Source: CAZIFG01 sp964539135 (GTDB taxonomy: Bacteria > Margulisbacteria > Marinamargulisbacteria > GCA-2716485 > CAZIFG01). Taken from it: a stretch of 64,000 bases of DNA. The translations under genes and the position numbers were made by a program. The stretch's first letter is position 1. Each line of letters opens with the position of its first letter. The stretch lies in assembly GCA_964539135.1 (NCBI GenBank), contig CAZIFG010000002.1, positions 62,001-126,000 on the forward strand. Reading direction: 5' to 3'. The notes below the pieces were generated by a model. The model was not told the origin of the DNA and searched no databases. It saw only the letters and a program-made list of their open reading frames with translations. This document shows, one piece after another, positions 17,595 through 26,431 of the stretch.

Positions 17595-18188
17595 CTAATC
17601 ATCATCAATTAAGCGGTGATCCGGAATCACCCACATCAGCGCCGCCAAAACAATGATGAGGTAAGAGATATAAGGGCTAACAAAGGCAAGGCCTAAGGAG
17701 GCAAGATAAAATAGTTGAGAAAAAATGCCTTTGGTATCGTTTTTGCCAATAATTTTAGCAATGGTAGAAGTAGGATTTGTTTTAATGATCATTTTGGTTA
17801 AGACATAATAGGCAGATCCTGCCATCAAACAAATGAAACTATAAAATACAACCGGCCAGGTTTGAGTATAATTATCCCCCATCCACAGCGTCGCCACAGG
17901 AATGAGAGAGAGCCAAAACAACAGATGCATATTGGCCCACATGACAGAGGGGCTAATATGATGCGTGGCCTTGAGTAAATGATGGTGGTTATTCCAATAA
18001 ATGGCCAAAATAGCAAAGCTAAGTGCATAGGCAAGGAGTGTGGGGATAACAGGGGCCCAGGCAACCAAGGTAGCTTCATGGGGCGGTTTGATTTCTAAAA
18101 TCATAATGGTGATTAAGATGGCAATGACACCATCACTGAAAGCTTCAAGTCGGGAAGGGGCCAGTTTATGGAGTTTGGAATCAGGCAT
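17595..18188 (-). CDS. TMEM175-family potassium channel
   Basis: The 197-aa membrane protein has six hydrophobic segments. Its first helix carries RLEAFSDGVIAILITIMILE, the (R)xxxFSDG motif that defines bacterial TMEM175 (DUF1211) channels. Family members are tetrameric K+-permeable channels with this motif lining the pore. It lies 3 nt after tspO and 7 nt before the TfoX-N gene on the minus strand, suggesting one transcript. Confidence 0.85.
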   Translation of the reverse strand: MPDSKLHKLAPSRLEAFSDGVIAILITIMILEIKPPHEATLVAWAPVIPTLLAYALSFAILAIYWNNHHHLLKATHHISPSVMWANMHLLFWLSLIPVATLWMGDNYTQTWPVVFYSFICLMAGSAYYVLTKMIIKTNPTSTIAKIIGKNDTKGIFSQLFYLASLGLAFVSPYISYLIIVLAALMWVIPDHRLIDDD

Positions 18189-18191
18189 AAA

Positions 18192-18590
18192 TTATCGGTT
18201 TAAATAGGTAATACTCAGTTGTAAGACAGTGGCAAAACAAACCCAAATCAGATAGGGAATATTAACCCAAGTGACCCATTTTAAGTGAGGATAAATGGTC
18301 CATAAGGCCCACAAAAGGGTGGCTAAAATCAGAAGAATATCAATAGAGGCAAGGGCATTGTTTTTAAGGCCAAATTGCAAAGGAGTAAAGGCAATATTAA
18401 ACAGCAAATTGAGGACAAAAGGAAGGGCAATGAGGGGCGGAAGTTTCCGCGTGGCCACCTGATAAAAAACAGTGCCATAGGATAAAAAAATAACAGCATA
18501 AAGAAGGGTCCAAACAGGGCCAAAGACCCAAGACGGTGGCGCAAAAGCGGGTTTTACAAGTTGAGCATACCATGCGTAACTGTTGGACAT
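18192..18590 (-). CDS. tspO: TspO/MBR family protein
   Basis: Five-helix membrane protein of the translocator protein family, which binds porphyrins and affects stress responses. Conserved features are KPAFAPPSWVFGPVWTLLYA near the N terminus and the aromatic-rich later helices (LLWALWTIYPHLKWVTWVNI). At 132 aa it is shorter than the usual ~155 but keeps five hydrophobic stretches. The start at 18590 has AGGAG 7 nt upstream; an upstream ATG at 18611 lacks this. A porphyrin link with hemF and the SOUL domain elsewhere in the window is possible but not shown. Confidence 0.85.
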   Translation of the reverse strand: MSNSYAWYAQLVKPAFAPPSWVFGPVWTLLYAVIFLSYGTVFYQVATRKLPPLIALPFVLNLLFNIAFTPLQFGLKNNALASIDILLILATLLWALWTIYPHLKWVTWVNIPYLIWVCFATVLQLSITYLNR

Positions 18591-18684
18591 AAAAAAACTC
18601 CTTGAATGCAATCAAGTATACTATAAATAGGCGTACAAAAAAAAGGGCATATGTTAGAATGAGACCCAGAAGCAGGTGAAAGAG

Positions 18685-20046
18685 ATGAAACTGACATTTT
18701 TAGGGGCCGCCAAAACAGTGACAGGGTCCAAGTATTTAATAGAGCATGACACACAGCGTATTTTGATTGATTGTGGCTTATTTCAAGGCCATAAAGAGCT
18801 GAGGCTTCGAAATTGGGCACCGTTTCCAATAGATCCCAGATCCATTGACAGTATCCTATTGACGCATGCCCATTTGGATCACAGCGGTTATTTGCCGCTT
18901 CTGGTCAAAAATGGGTTTAAAGGGCCTATTTTTTGTACAAAAGCAACAGCAGAGCTCTGTCGTATTTTATTGCCAGACTCGGGTCACATTCAAGAAGAAG
19001 ATGCCAGACGTGCCAACAAATATCATTATAGTAAACATAAAAAAGCCTTGCCCTTATATACAGAGGAAGAGGCGCTAAAACCCTTAGAGTACATGGTTCC
19101 CATAGACTTCAATAGAGAAGTGGAAGTGGCACCCAATTTGAAAGCCACCTTTCACCGTGCCGGCCACATTTTAGGCGCCGCAAGTATAGAACTCAGAGAT
19201 CCGGTAAGCTCTGTGCTGTTTTCAGGCGATATTGGACGACTCCAAGATCCCATTTTGAAGGCGCCAGAACAAATACCAGAAACAGACTATCTCATATTGG
19301 AATCGACCTACGGGGACAGACTTCATACGACGGAGGATCCTTTAAGCCTTTTGGAAGCGGTGATTCAATCGACACTCAAAAAAGGGGGGTCCGTTTTGGT
19401 GCCAGCCTTTGCGGTGGGGCGAGCTCAAACCGTGTTGTACTACATTCAGCAGCTTAAAAAAGAAAAACGCATTCCAGCGGATTTCCCTATTTTTTTAAAC
19501 AGTCCCATGGCCTTAAATGCGACGGCGTTACTTTGCCAGCATTTGGACGAACTTCGACTCCATGCGTCTGCCTGTAAAGCGGCCTGTAATGCCGCCACTT
19601 ATGTGCGAACAGCCGTCGATTCCATGGCCTTGATGGCGCTGACAATTCCAAAACTGGTGATTGCTGCCAGTGGGATGGCAACAGGCGGACGTGTGCTCCG
19701 GCATTTACAGGACATGTTGCCAGACGATCGCAACACCATCTTATTCGCAGGCTTTCAATCAGGGGGTACAAGGGGAGATCGTTTGGTAAGAGGGGAAAAA
19801 GAAATTAAAATATTCGGAAAAATGATTCCGGTGCGTGCCCGAATTGAAAACATCGGAAGTTTATCGGCACATGCGGATTATAAGGAGCTGTTAACCTGGG
19901 TGGGCAACCGAAAAACGGCGCCTAAGAAGGTATTTCTGACCCATGGAGAGGAAGAATCGGCCATTGAATTGGCACGAAAAATCAAAAAACAATACCGTTG
20001 GAAGACCAAAGTGCCTATCTATTTAGATACGGTGGACCTAATTTAG
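18685..20046 (+). CDS. MBL-fold beta-CASP RNA exonuclease/endonuclease
   Basis: Metal-dependent RNA-processing enzyme of the RNA-specific beta-CASP family (CPSF73/YsaC-type), 453 aa. Metal ligands appear in LLTHAHLDHSGYLPLL (motif 2), AGHILGAAS (motif 3) and FSGDIGR (motif 4). The beta-CASP motifs follow: LESTYGDR (A), AASGMATGG (B) and SLSAHADY (C), then LTHGEEES. The start at 18685 has AGGTGA 5 nt upstream; a GTG at 18676 would overlap that site. It is followed after 12 nt by the CLC gene in the same direction. Confidence 0.9.
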   Translation: MKLTFLGAAKTVTGSKYLIEHDTQRILIDCGLFQGHKELRLRNWAPFPIDPRSIDSILLTHAHLDHSGYLPLLVKNGFKGPIFCTKATAELCRILLPDSGHIQEEDARRANKYHYSKHKKALPLYTEEEALKPLEYMVPIDFNREVEVAPNLKATFHRAGHILGAASIELRDPVSSVLFSGDIGRLQDPILKAPEQIPETDYLILESTYGDRLHTTEDPLSLLEAVIQSTLKKGGSVLVPAFAVGRAQTVLYYIQQLKKEKRIPADFPIFLNSPMALNATALLCQHLDELRLHASACKAACNAATYVRTAVDSMALMALTIPKLVIAASGMATGGRVLRHLQDMLPDDRNTILFAGFQSGGTRGDRLVRGEKEIKIFGKMIPVRARIENIGSLSAHADYKELLTWVGNRKTAPKKVFLTHGEEESAIELARKIKKQYRWKTKVPIYLDTVDLI

Positions 20047-20058
20047 AGGAGAAAGGGG

Positions 20059-21231
20059 ATGCTGCGTCATCAGGCGAAAGGAATAGGACTCAGCATACTC
20101 AGTGGACTTTTAGCCGGCGGAGCCGCCACTCTTTTTTTAGTGGGTCTGGAGTGGGTCACAACCATACGAACCGCGCATTTAGGCATCATTTGGCTATTAC
20201 CTATAGCCGGTTTTGGTATTGGCTGGGCCTTTCATCACTATGGAAAATCAGTTGCCGGGGGCAGCGCGCTGATTATCGACGAAATTAATGAGCCTAAAAA
20301 GATCGTGCCCATTCATATGGCGCCTTTTGTACTGGTGGGGACCTGGATCACGCATTTGTTTGGCGGTTCTGCCGGCAGAGAAGGAACCTCAGTGCAAATG
20401 GGTGCGTCTTTGTCGGATCAGCTTTCCAAGCGATGGAATCTCTCCCCAGAAGAGCGAAAACGTTTACTAATGGCAGGCGCGGGCGCAGGGTTTGGGGCCG
20501 CCATTGGCACACCTTTAGCAGGGGCTATTTTTGGCATCGAAGTGGTCTATAAAAGAAAAGTGAGCCTCATGGCCCTATGCCAGTGTCTAATAGCTTCTTT
20601 TGTAGCGACCTATTTCACACGATTTTTAGGCGCGCCCCATACTGTGTATCCTCAATTTGAATGTCCCAATCTCACACTTAACAGTTTGGTATATGTGGGC
20701 CTAGCAGGCGTTGTATTTGGTCTAGTGGCGCGTTTTTTTATAAAAGGGGTTCACGTCATAGAAGGGGGGCTCAAGCGCCTCATTGCGTATCCTCCCTTTC
20801 GACCTGTTTTGGGTGGGACGCTCGTGGTCATCGGATTTTATGTGGAAAAATCCTATCGATATGCAGGGCTTGGACTGACTGTAATCCAAGAGGCCTTTCA
20901 TGTGCCCGCTCATATTGACGAGCCCCTATATAAGGCCCTATTCACAGCAATGACAGTAGGGTCAGGATTTAAAGGGGGGGAGTTCATTCCTCTGGTATTT
21001 ATAGGTACCACATTAGGTAGCGCCTTAAGCGAGATATTGCCAGTATCCTTTCAAGTTTTGGCAGTGTCTGGGTTTGCCGCCGTATTTGGGGCGGCCTCTA
21101 AAACCCCTCTTGCCTGTTCCGTCATGGCCATAGAATTATTTGGGCTTGAAGTTGGACCTTACGTAGCGCTTGCCTGTTATGTGGCCTATTATTTTGCGGG
21201 CAAGCACAGTATCTATAAAAAAGGTCATTAG
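20059..21231 (+). CDS. CLC-family channel/transporter, probably fluoride/proton antiporter (CLC-F type)
   Basis: Ten to eleven hydrophobic segments in 390 aa. CLC signatures are present: GSAGREGTSVQMG with the gating glutamate, and AIGTPLAGAIFGIEVV. The third motif, GFKGGEFIPLVFIGTTLG, replaces the usual GxFxP form. The GREGT variant, the GGxxxPL third motif and the absence of the Cl--coordinating GSGIP motif are features of the CLC-F branch, which expels fluoride. That subtype is inferred from motifs. It overlaps htpX by four bases, tail to tail. Confidence 0.85.
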   Translation: MLRHQAKGIGLSILSGLLAGGAATLFLVGLEWVTTIRTAHLGIIWLLPIAGFGIGWAFHHYGKSVAGGSALIIDEINEPKKIVPIHMAPFVLVGTWITHLFGGSAGREGTSVQMGASLSDQLSKRWNLSPEERKRLLMAGAGAGFGAAIGTPLAGAIFGIEVVYKRKVSLMALCQCLIASFVATYFTRFLGAPHTVYPQFECPNLTLNSLVYVGLAGVVFGLVARFFIKGVHVIEGGLKRLIAYPPFRPVLGGTLVVIGFYVEKSYRYAGLGLTVIQEAFHVPAHIDEPLYKALFTAMTVGSGFKGGEFIPLVFIGTTLGSALSEILPVSFQVLAVSGFAAVFGAASKTPLACSVMAIELFGLEVGPYVALACYVAYYFAGKHSIYKKGH

Positions 21232-22085
21232 CGTTTAGAACCCAGATCTTGAGCCATCTGTTTAAGCGCATCAATCCGATTTTGAGTATTGGGATGCGTT
21301 GAAAATAGAGAATCCATACGGCGTGCATGGAGCGGGTTAATGATAAACATGTGCGCTGTAGCAGGATTAGATTCTGCAATGGGGTTATCAATGCGTTTTG
21401 CGGTATGTTCAAGCTTAGATAGGGCATTCGCCAAGGATAAGGGGGCTCCAGAAATTTCAGAAGCAGTGCGGTCTGCGGCATATTCTCGGGTGCGGGAAAT
21501 GGCCATTTGGACTAACATGGCAGCCAGCGGCGCTAATAACATAACCAGAAAACCAACCAGAGGAGAGGATGAACCGCCTTCTTCATCATTAGAATGTCGC
21601 CCCCCAAAGAAAACAGCAAAATGAGCAAGAGAGGAGATGCCGCCTGCAATGGTGGCTGTAATCGTCATGATTAAGGTATCACTATTTTTAATATGCGCCA
21701 GTTCATGCGCAATAACGCCAGCGAGTTCCTCATCTGAAAGTAAAGAGACAAGCCCCGTGTTAACAGCAACAGCCGCATGTTGAGGGTTTCGACCCGTGGC
21801 AAAGGCATTGGGCTGAGGACTGTCGATGATATAAACTTTGGGCATAGGTAGGGAAGCGCGTTTCGCCAATCGGAGCGTCATGTCATAGATAGGCCCATCG
21901 TAAAGGGGCTTCGCGCCATACATTTTAAGGACAATTTTATCAGAAAACCAATAGGATCCTAGGTTCATGACAGTGGCTAAAAGAAGGGCGATAATCATGC
22001 CCATTTGGCCTGAAATAAGCAGCCCGATAACCCCAAAAAGAGCGGTTAAAGCGGCGATTAACATAAACGTTTTGAATGTATTCAT
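21228..22085 (-). CDS. htpX: Membrane zinc metalloprotease HtpX
   Basis: Quality-control protease of the inner membrane that degrades misfolded membrane proteins with the active site facing the cytoplasm. The 285-aa length fits. Two N-terminal membrane helices (residues ~7-45) are followed by VIAHELAHIKN (HExxH zinc site), two further hydrophobic stretches and SRTREYAADRTASEI with the third zinc ligand Glu. GGAGG lies just before the ATG. Single gene, convergent with the CLC gene. Confidence 0.95.
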   Translation of the reverse strand: MNTFKTFMLIAALTALFGVIGLLISGQMGMIIALLLATVMNLGSYWFSDKIVLKMYGAKPLYDGPIYDMTLRLAKRASLPMPKVYIIDSPQPNAFATGRNPQHAAVAVNTGLVSLLSDEELAGVIAHELAHIKNSDTLIMTITATIAGGISSLAHFAVFFGGRHSNDEEGGSSSPLVGFLVMLLAPLAAMLVQMAISRTREYAADRTASEISGAPLSLANALSKLEHTAKRIDNPIAESNPATAHMFIINPLHARRMDSLFSTHPNTQNRIDALKQMAQDLGSKR

Positions 22086-22145
22086 GCGAGTCCTCCCGTA
22101 TGTTTAGAGTCGTATCAAAATCATGCAAATGGGTATATATATCAT

Positions 22146-23261
22146 TTATGGGAGGTAACTGTCAAAATAGATGCGATGGCAGGTGTACCCGTTGGGATGT
22201 TTTTGCAGATAATCTTGATGATAGTCTTCTGCTGGATAAAACCGTTGGAGGGGTTCTAGCGTGGTCACCACCGGGTTTGTCCAGCGTTTGGACGCATTTA
22301 CAATATCAATAAAGCGTTCGGCTTCTTTTTTTTCTGACGCTGTGGCATAAAAAATGGCCGATCGATACGAAGTGCCGCGGTCATTGCCTTGTTGGTTTAA
22401 GGTTGTGGGGTTGTGAATTTGAAAGAAGAAATCCAAGAGTTTGGTATAAGACGTGATAGCGGGATCATAGGTAATTTCAACCGCTTCCGCGTGGCCTCGA
22501 TGATTTTCATAGGTCGGATTTGGGGCCTCTCCGCCTGTGTAGCCCACACGGGTATCCAGAACACCTGGCTGTTTGCGAACCAAGTCTTCCATGCCCCAAA
22601 AACAACCGCCGGCGAGTACTATTTTTTGTGTCATGGGAGTGTCTCCTTTTATGGGTTTTTCAGGTTTAGGACTGTCTGTTAATTCAATGAGGACTTCGTT
22701 CCGCATCATCCAAGGCGGCGTCCAGGGGGGATTATAGCCAGCGTAGGCAGTAATGCCGGTCCTAGAAATGCCTTCATGGGTGAGTTTGGAGACGAGTGTA
22801 TCGCGCATGCGTTTGACACGTGCGTCAGATCGGTATCCCGAAAACCGTATAACGGCATATGTTTTGGCCGGAATGGTGACGAGGTTGACTTGGGAATCCG
22901 TAGGAGATGGCAGTGTTTCCATAGAGTAAGCACGAGGCATGCCAAAAGAGAGGGTTTGGGTTTGATCGTCCGTAGTGACAAGAACAGGTGCCGTCATCGC
23001 GATGCTTTCTTTTTTAGCATTTCCGCCAAAAATATAACCAGCAACAGTCATAAACCCGTTGCGCATGGCCTGATCTGGAGAACCCTGCGTGTGTGTTTGC
23101 GCGACGATATGTTCAGGATAATGCCGAATTTCGTAGCCATTTCCTGTTTTGATGACAGTATAGTCTGCTTGTTCCACACGAGATCCCCAAAATCCCCAAA
23201 GGGACCAGAGTAAGGCAATAATGACAAGCGCAATAAGGGTATAAATCATCGGTTTAGACAT
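22146..23261 (-). CDS. msrA: SOUL haem-binding domain fused to peptide methionine sulfoxide reductase A
   Basis: A 371-aa fusion. Residues ~8-27 form a membrane anchor. About 30-195 is a SOUL/HBP domain (YEIRHYPEHIVAQTHTQG, SIAMTAPVLV, PWMMRNEVLIEL), a haem/porphyrin-binding fold. About 212-371 is MsrA, which repairs oxidised methionine (catalytic Cys in VLAGGCFWGMED; also VGYTGGEAPNPTYE and AEAVEITYDP). A short linker with DSPKPEKPIKGD joins them and a Met begins the MsrA part. The anchor suggests repair of periplasmic or membrane proteins. The fused reading frame is continuous; no frameshift is needed. Confidence 0.9.
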   Translation of the reverse strand: MSKPMIYTLIALVIIALLWSLWGFWGSRVEQADYTVIKTGNGYEIRHYPEHIVAQTHTQGSPDQAMRNGFMTVAGYIFGGNAKKESIAMTAPVLVTTDDQTQTLSFGMPRAYSMETLPSPTDSQVNLVTIPAKTYAVIRFSGYRSDARVKRMRDTLVSKLTHEGISRTGITAYAGYNPPWTPPWMMRNEVLIELTDSPKPEKPIKGDTPMTQKIVLAGGCFWGMEDLVRKQPGVLDTRVGYTGGEAPNPTYENHRGHAEAVEITYDPAITSYTKLLDFFFQIHNPTTLNQQGNDRGTSYRSAIFYATASEKKEAERFIDIVNASKRWTNPVVTTLEPLQRFYPAEDYHQDYLQKHPNGYTCHRIYFDSYLP

Positions 23262-23446
23262 GGGGTAAAAAAATCATAAGGTTCAAACGGTGCTCCATAA
23301 AAGAAAAAATGGGGACAGGGTTAAAAGAAGTGGAGGTACACTTTTCTCAAGCCGTCCAGAACTCATAATATCATAAAAATAGGAGACTCTCTAGGGCGTG
23401 GGGGTCGTATTGCGTGAGCGACTTGATAAAAAGTGGGATCCAAAGT
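23262..23446. other. Intergenic stretch with no recognised feature
   Basis: Nothing convincing is seen between the SOUL-MsrA start and the inverted-repeat element at 23447: no ORF of note, no terminator-like hairpin with a T-run and no clear promoter pair. Confidence 0.5.
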
Positions 23447-23583
23447 GGGACTGTTGCGAAACGCCTACGTTTGGATCATATGCAAGGCATTCAGAGTCCG
23501 AAAGCCCTTATTTGTAATGAATGAGGACTTGAGGACCAGGATAACACAGCAGACAGCCAAAATAGGCGTTTCGCAACAGTCCC
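23447..23583 (+). mobile_element. MITE-like inverted-repeat element, copy A (137 bp)
   Basis: Non-coding element bounded by ~21-bp inverted repeats (GGGACTGTTGCGAAACGCCT at the left and its complement at the right). Exact 5-bp direct repeats AAAGT flank it at 23442-23446 and 23584-23588. The interior is shared with the copies at 36178, 44962 and 47374. No transposase is encoded, so movement would need an enzyme in trans. Confidence 0.85.
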
Positions 23584-23648
23584 AAAGTTTAAAAAAAGCC
23601 TAAAAAGGGGAATAAACGACTTAATATATAGGGTGGGGGGGGCAATTC

Positions 23649-24806
23649 ATGCCTGCGAAAAAAATTTTAAGTGTAAGCCCAAGAGGAGACTTAGAGATAG
23701 ATGCGACATTCATTTCAGAACCTACGGATGGATCATCTGAAGCTCTCATGACGTATTGCGCCAATCTAATAAGGCAGCACCAGAGTCTTTCTTCACAAGA
23801 CCTTCCTTCAAAAGAGCAGGAATTAAAGCTGCATATTAATGAATTAAAAATTTTAAGCGTATTAGATAGAGATGAAATCGGTAAGGAAGCATTGGAGCGC
23901 CTAAAAGAAATGGCAAGGGGAAAAGCAAAAAAATTGATAGAAAATATTGAAAAGATACGAGATGCCTATAAGGAAATGGACAAAGACGAAGACGAAGAGG
24001 GAAAATATTTTATAGGTACGAGTCCTGATTTTGAATTTGAAGAGCTCAAACAACGCACTTTAGTCATACATTATTATCATGCAAAAGAAATAGGTGTCGA
24101 AAAGAACGATGCTATCTTAGCAGCACTGTGGGGTAATCCAATAGGTCGGGTTTTAGATCAAGAGGCTTTAGCTCGAACCTTATGCCTCTTTCCTATAGAG
24201 ATAGGGCTATTATTAAATCGAGAAAATAAAATAATCAGTTTTGGAATAGGTGAAAGCAATAATGTAGAGATGGAAGAATGGAGTGGATTAGGGGGGGGAT
24301 TACGAGATGCTACGTTTGTCCATAATCATCCTGAGGGGTCGCCTTTATCTGTTGCGGATATTGTATTTTGTATCAATAGAAATGTGGGTAAAGTTCATGC
24401 GGTAGGGCTTCATAAAAAGGATGCCGAGATACAGTGTGAATTAAGAACGTATCAAGCTCGCATCAAGTATAGAGATGAGGAAAATGCGACAGAAGCCATG
24501 AAAGCGATTGGGTGCTTTGTTGCAGAGGATGGAGTAGTTTTGCCAACTCAATTTTTCGGGCAGAGTATTGTATCTGAGAATGAAACCTTAGCGGCTAAAA
24601 TAAAAACATTAGAAGACTTAGACATGATTGATACCTTGGGAACCAATCCATCGACATTTGAATTGGATAAGGAAAACTTATATGAAGAGTTGCGTGACAA
24701 TAAACATAATTTTTTAACAGATGGCGTCGCAGAAGAAGATTTAGATCATATTCAACGTATCGTGTGCGAGTACTTAGAAAGACTCCCTGATAAAGATGAG
24801 CCTTAA
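23649..24806 (+). CDS. JAMM/MPN-like metalloprotease domain protein (possible deubiquitinase-type effector)
   Basis: A 385-aa protein with no signal peptide. The N-terminal third is helical and charged (KARGKAKKLIENIEK-like composition, then an acidic KDEDEEGK stretch). About residues 180-250 form a JAB/MPN-like core with FVHNHPEGSPLSVADIVF, resembling the zinc motif HxHP...SxxD. The spacing between HNHP and the Ser is one residue shorter than in RadC. JAMM proteases cut isopeptide bonds of ubiquitin-like proteins; whether this one does is unknown. A run of eight G lies 6 nt before the ATG and may act as ribosome site. It converges on an ankyrin gene with a 4-nt overlap. Confidence 0.65.
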   Translation: MPAKKILSVSPRGDLEIDATFISEPTDGSSEALMTYCANLIRQHQSLSSQDLPSKEQELKLHINELKILSVLDRDEIGKEALERLKEMARGKAKKLIENIEKIRDAYKEMDKDEDEEGKYFIGTSPDFEFEELKQRTLVIHYYHAKEIGVEKNDAILAALWGNPIGRVLDQEALARTLCLFPIEIGLLLNRENKIISFGIGESNNVEMEEWSGLGGGLRDATFVHNHPEGSPLSVADIVFCINRNVGKVHAVGLHKKDAEIQCELRTYQARIKYRDEENATEAMKAIGCFVAEDGVVLPTQFFGQSIVSENETLAAKIKTLEDLDMIDTLGTNPSTFELDKENLYEELRDNKHNFLTDGVAEEDLDHIQRIVCEYLERLPDKDEP

Positions 24807-25255
24807 GAAAAGGCGTTTACAAGCGCTCGCGTTAAGTCGCTGGGTTGAGCCTTTAGATTTTTTTGCGCCAATTCTAAAGGTGTCAGGTTTGAGGCATTTA
24901 GAAGTAAAGGCGCCTTTCTGTTACGCAATGCTTCAATCGCATAGGGCCATTTGAAAATAACAGCCATATGTAAAGCGGTATTGTTTCGAGGGGGGATTTG
25001 ATGATTAAGCTCTATATAATCCAGTAAATAAGAAAAAATAGAGAGGGATTTGTAACAAATCGCGACATCAATAGGCCTTAAGCCATCAGAAGGGGTATGA
25101 AGAATCTTTAAAAAATCTGAAGGAAAGTGAGCGTTTTGAAAGGTAATAATAGAGTCCAGTTGATTATTCCTAATCCAGTAAGAAAATCGAGCAGAAAAAT
25201 CAGAGATTTTTTCCGAAGGAATAGCGATTTGTTTAAGTTGAATCATGGGAAGCAT
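24803..25255 (-). CDS. Short ankyrin-repeat protein
   Basis: A 150-aa protein with about three ankyrin-like units. The clearest reads NTALHMAVIFKWPYAIEALR followed by LLLNASNLTPLELAQKN, and an earlier one contains GLRPIDVAICYKSLSIFSYL. Ankyrin repeats bind proteins; in host-associated bacteria such small proteins are often effectors, but nothing here proves export. Possible starts are at 25255 and 25246; neither has a strong ribosome site. It lies between the JAMM-like gene and tRNA-Ser. Confidence 0.65.
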   Translation of the reverse strand: MLPMIQLKQIAIPSEKISDFSARFSYWIRNNQLDSIITFQNAHFPSDFLKILHTPSDGLRPIDVAICYKSLSIFSYLLDYIELNHQIPPRNNTALHMAVIFKWPYAIEALRNRKAPLLLNASNLTPLELAQKNLKAQPSDLTRALVNAFS

Positions 25256-25271
25256 CCTAATAAAGGCAACC

Positions 25272-25361
25272 TGGCGGAAAGGGTGGGATTCGAACCCACG
25301 GTAGAGTTGCCCCTACACACGCTTTCCAAGCGTGCTCCTTAAGCCACTCGGACACCTTTCC
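25272..25361 (-). tRNA. tRNA-Ser (anticodon GGA)
   Basis: Ninety nucleotides including an encoded CCA end. The acceptor stem GGAAAGG pairs with CCTTTCC. The anticodon stem CACGC/GCGTG holds a loop TTGGAAA with anticodon GGA (25325-25327). A long variable arm typical of serine tRNAs is present, and the T arm contains GGTTCGAATCC. It reads UCC and UCU codons. Isolated tRNA genes are common integration sites, but no attachment-site repeat was seen beside it. Confidence 0.95.
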
Positions 25362-25440
25362 AGTGCCCAGAATGATCTCATAAATGGGTAAAAATTTCAA
25401 TGAAGCTTTAAGTCAGGAAGGAGGCTAAATATAAAAAAAT

Positions 25441-25497
25441 GAAATTAAATACAAAAATAATCGAATATACACTATAAAAAGAAAAATTGGAGAGGTA
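25441..25497 (+). promoter_or_regulatory. Upstream region conserved between the two presequence-like genes
   Basis: A ~24-bp AT-rich block (about 25442-25465) is nearly identical to one at about 26366-26389 before the second paralogue. It is followed in both by a TATAAA/TATAAG-like box and GGGAGAGG or GGAGAGG. It probably holds a shared promoter copied with the gene. Confidence 0.45.
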
Positions 25498-25499
25498 TC

Positions 25500-26318
25500 A
25501 TGATGTTATCCGCAGCAAGTAGAGCCACAGCATTATCGATGAGACACGTAGTCGGACCTACGACAGCCAAGGCTATGACAGCAACCGTACCAAGCGCTAT
25601 AGCAACAGGGCCTTTAAAATTAGGCCATGCAGCACCTCCCCCCATTCCAAACGCAGTTTGGCGTGTTCCAGTTCGAGCAATGAGCACAGACTCTAAAAAG
25701 AACAATGAACCTAGAACAGCGGTTTCTGTGGAGCCTACTAGAAGCGAAGTAACGAAGCCCTCTATTGAAGTGATAAGACCCGAGCAATTGATGATACATC
25801 CGATTATCGTAAAAAATGGTAAACCGTATATTATACTTGGATATTCGGGACAAAATGAAATCTATTCAGAACAATTAATCAAACAAGGGCATCCAGAATA
25901 CAGAATTTTTATATCCATAGAAAAAGGACATGCAGCATTCTATTCAGGGGGCGGTGGGAGTCTATTTACATTTGGAGCCCCTCTAGAGACCTTCGTGGCG
26001 GCCATTAATAAAAAACATGGAAAAACCTATGATCACAAAAACATGAGTGACATTGCTCAAATTTCCAGATATGAGAGTCATCTGGGAGTAGATAACTTAG
26101 CTGAAATAGCGCATCATGATTTTGTGTTTTTTAACCCGATGTATGCCGATATTGCGCGTATATGTGAGATTTTAGAGGTGCGTTCTGGGGACGATATAAG
26201 AAAAGTAACAGAGCTTGATAAAGTGGTTATGGATCATTTTGCCTACCTCAGTTCAAAGCTTCCCCCACAAAAAACAGCCTGGGAGAAACTTTCAGATTGG
26301 GTGAGAAGCTTTTTTTAA
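25500..26318 (+). CDS. Novel protein with mitochondrial-presequence-like N terminus, paralogue 1
   Basis: Not a known family to me. The 272-aa protein begins with two Met codons. Its first ~60 residues have no Asp or Glu but many Ala, Ser, Thr and Arg (LSAASRATALSMRHVVGP), then PPPIPNAVWRVPVRAMSTD. This looks like a eukaryotic mitochondrial targeting sequence with an R-x-M-S processing-type site at about residue 60. The rest shares motifs with the next gene (ILGYSGQ, SLFTFG, FVAAINKKHGKTY) and carries no domain I can name. GAGAGG precedes the start. No bacterial signal peptide is seen. Export and mitochondrial targeting are inference. Confidence 0.7.
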   Translation: MMLSAASRATALSMRHVVGPTTAKAMTATVPSAIATGPLKLGHAAPPPIPNAVWRVPVRAMSTDSKKNNEPRTAVSVEPTRSEVTKPSIEVIRPEQLMIHPIIVKNGKPYIILGYSGQNEIYSEQLIKQGHPEYRIFISIEKGHAAFYSGGGGSLFTFGAPLETFVAAINKKHGKTYDHKNMSDIAQISRYESHLGVDNLAEIAHHDFVFFNPMYADIARICEILEVRSGDDIRKVTELDKVVMDHFAYLSSKLPPQKTAWEKLSDWVRSFF

Positions 26319-26431
26319 GGAGCGTTTCTTATAGAGGGAGTCGGGATAGAAATAGATTTAAGTTAAAATTAAATGCAAAAATAACCGAAAACTAGGCATA
26401 TAAGAGAAAAATAAAAGGGAGAGGTACCATT

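Noticed and set aside
25272..25361. tRNA-Ser as an island attachment site
   Set aside because: No direct repeat of the tRNA 3' end was found nearby and no integrase gene is present.
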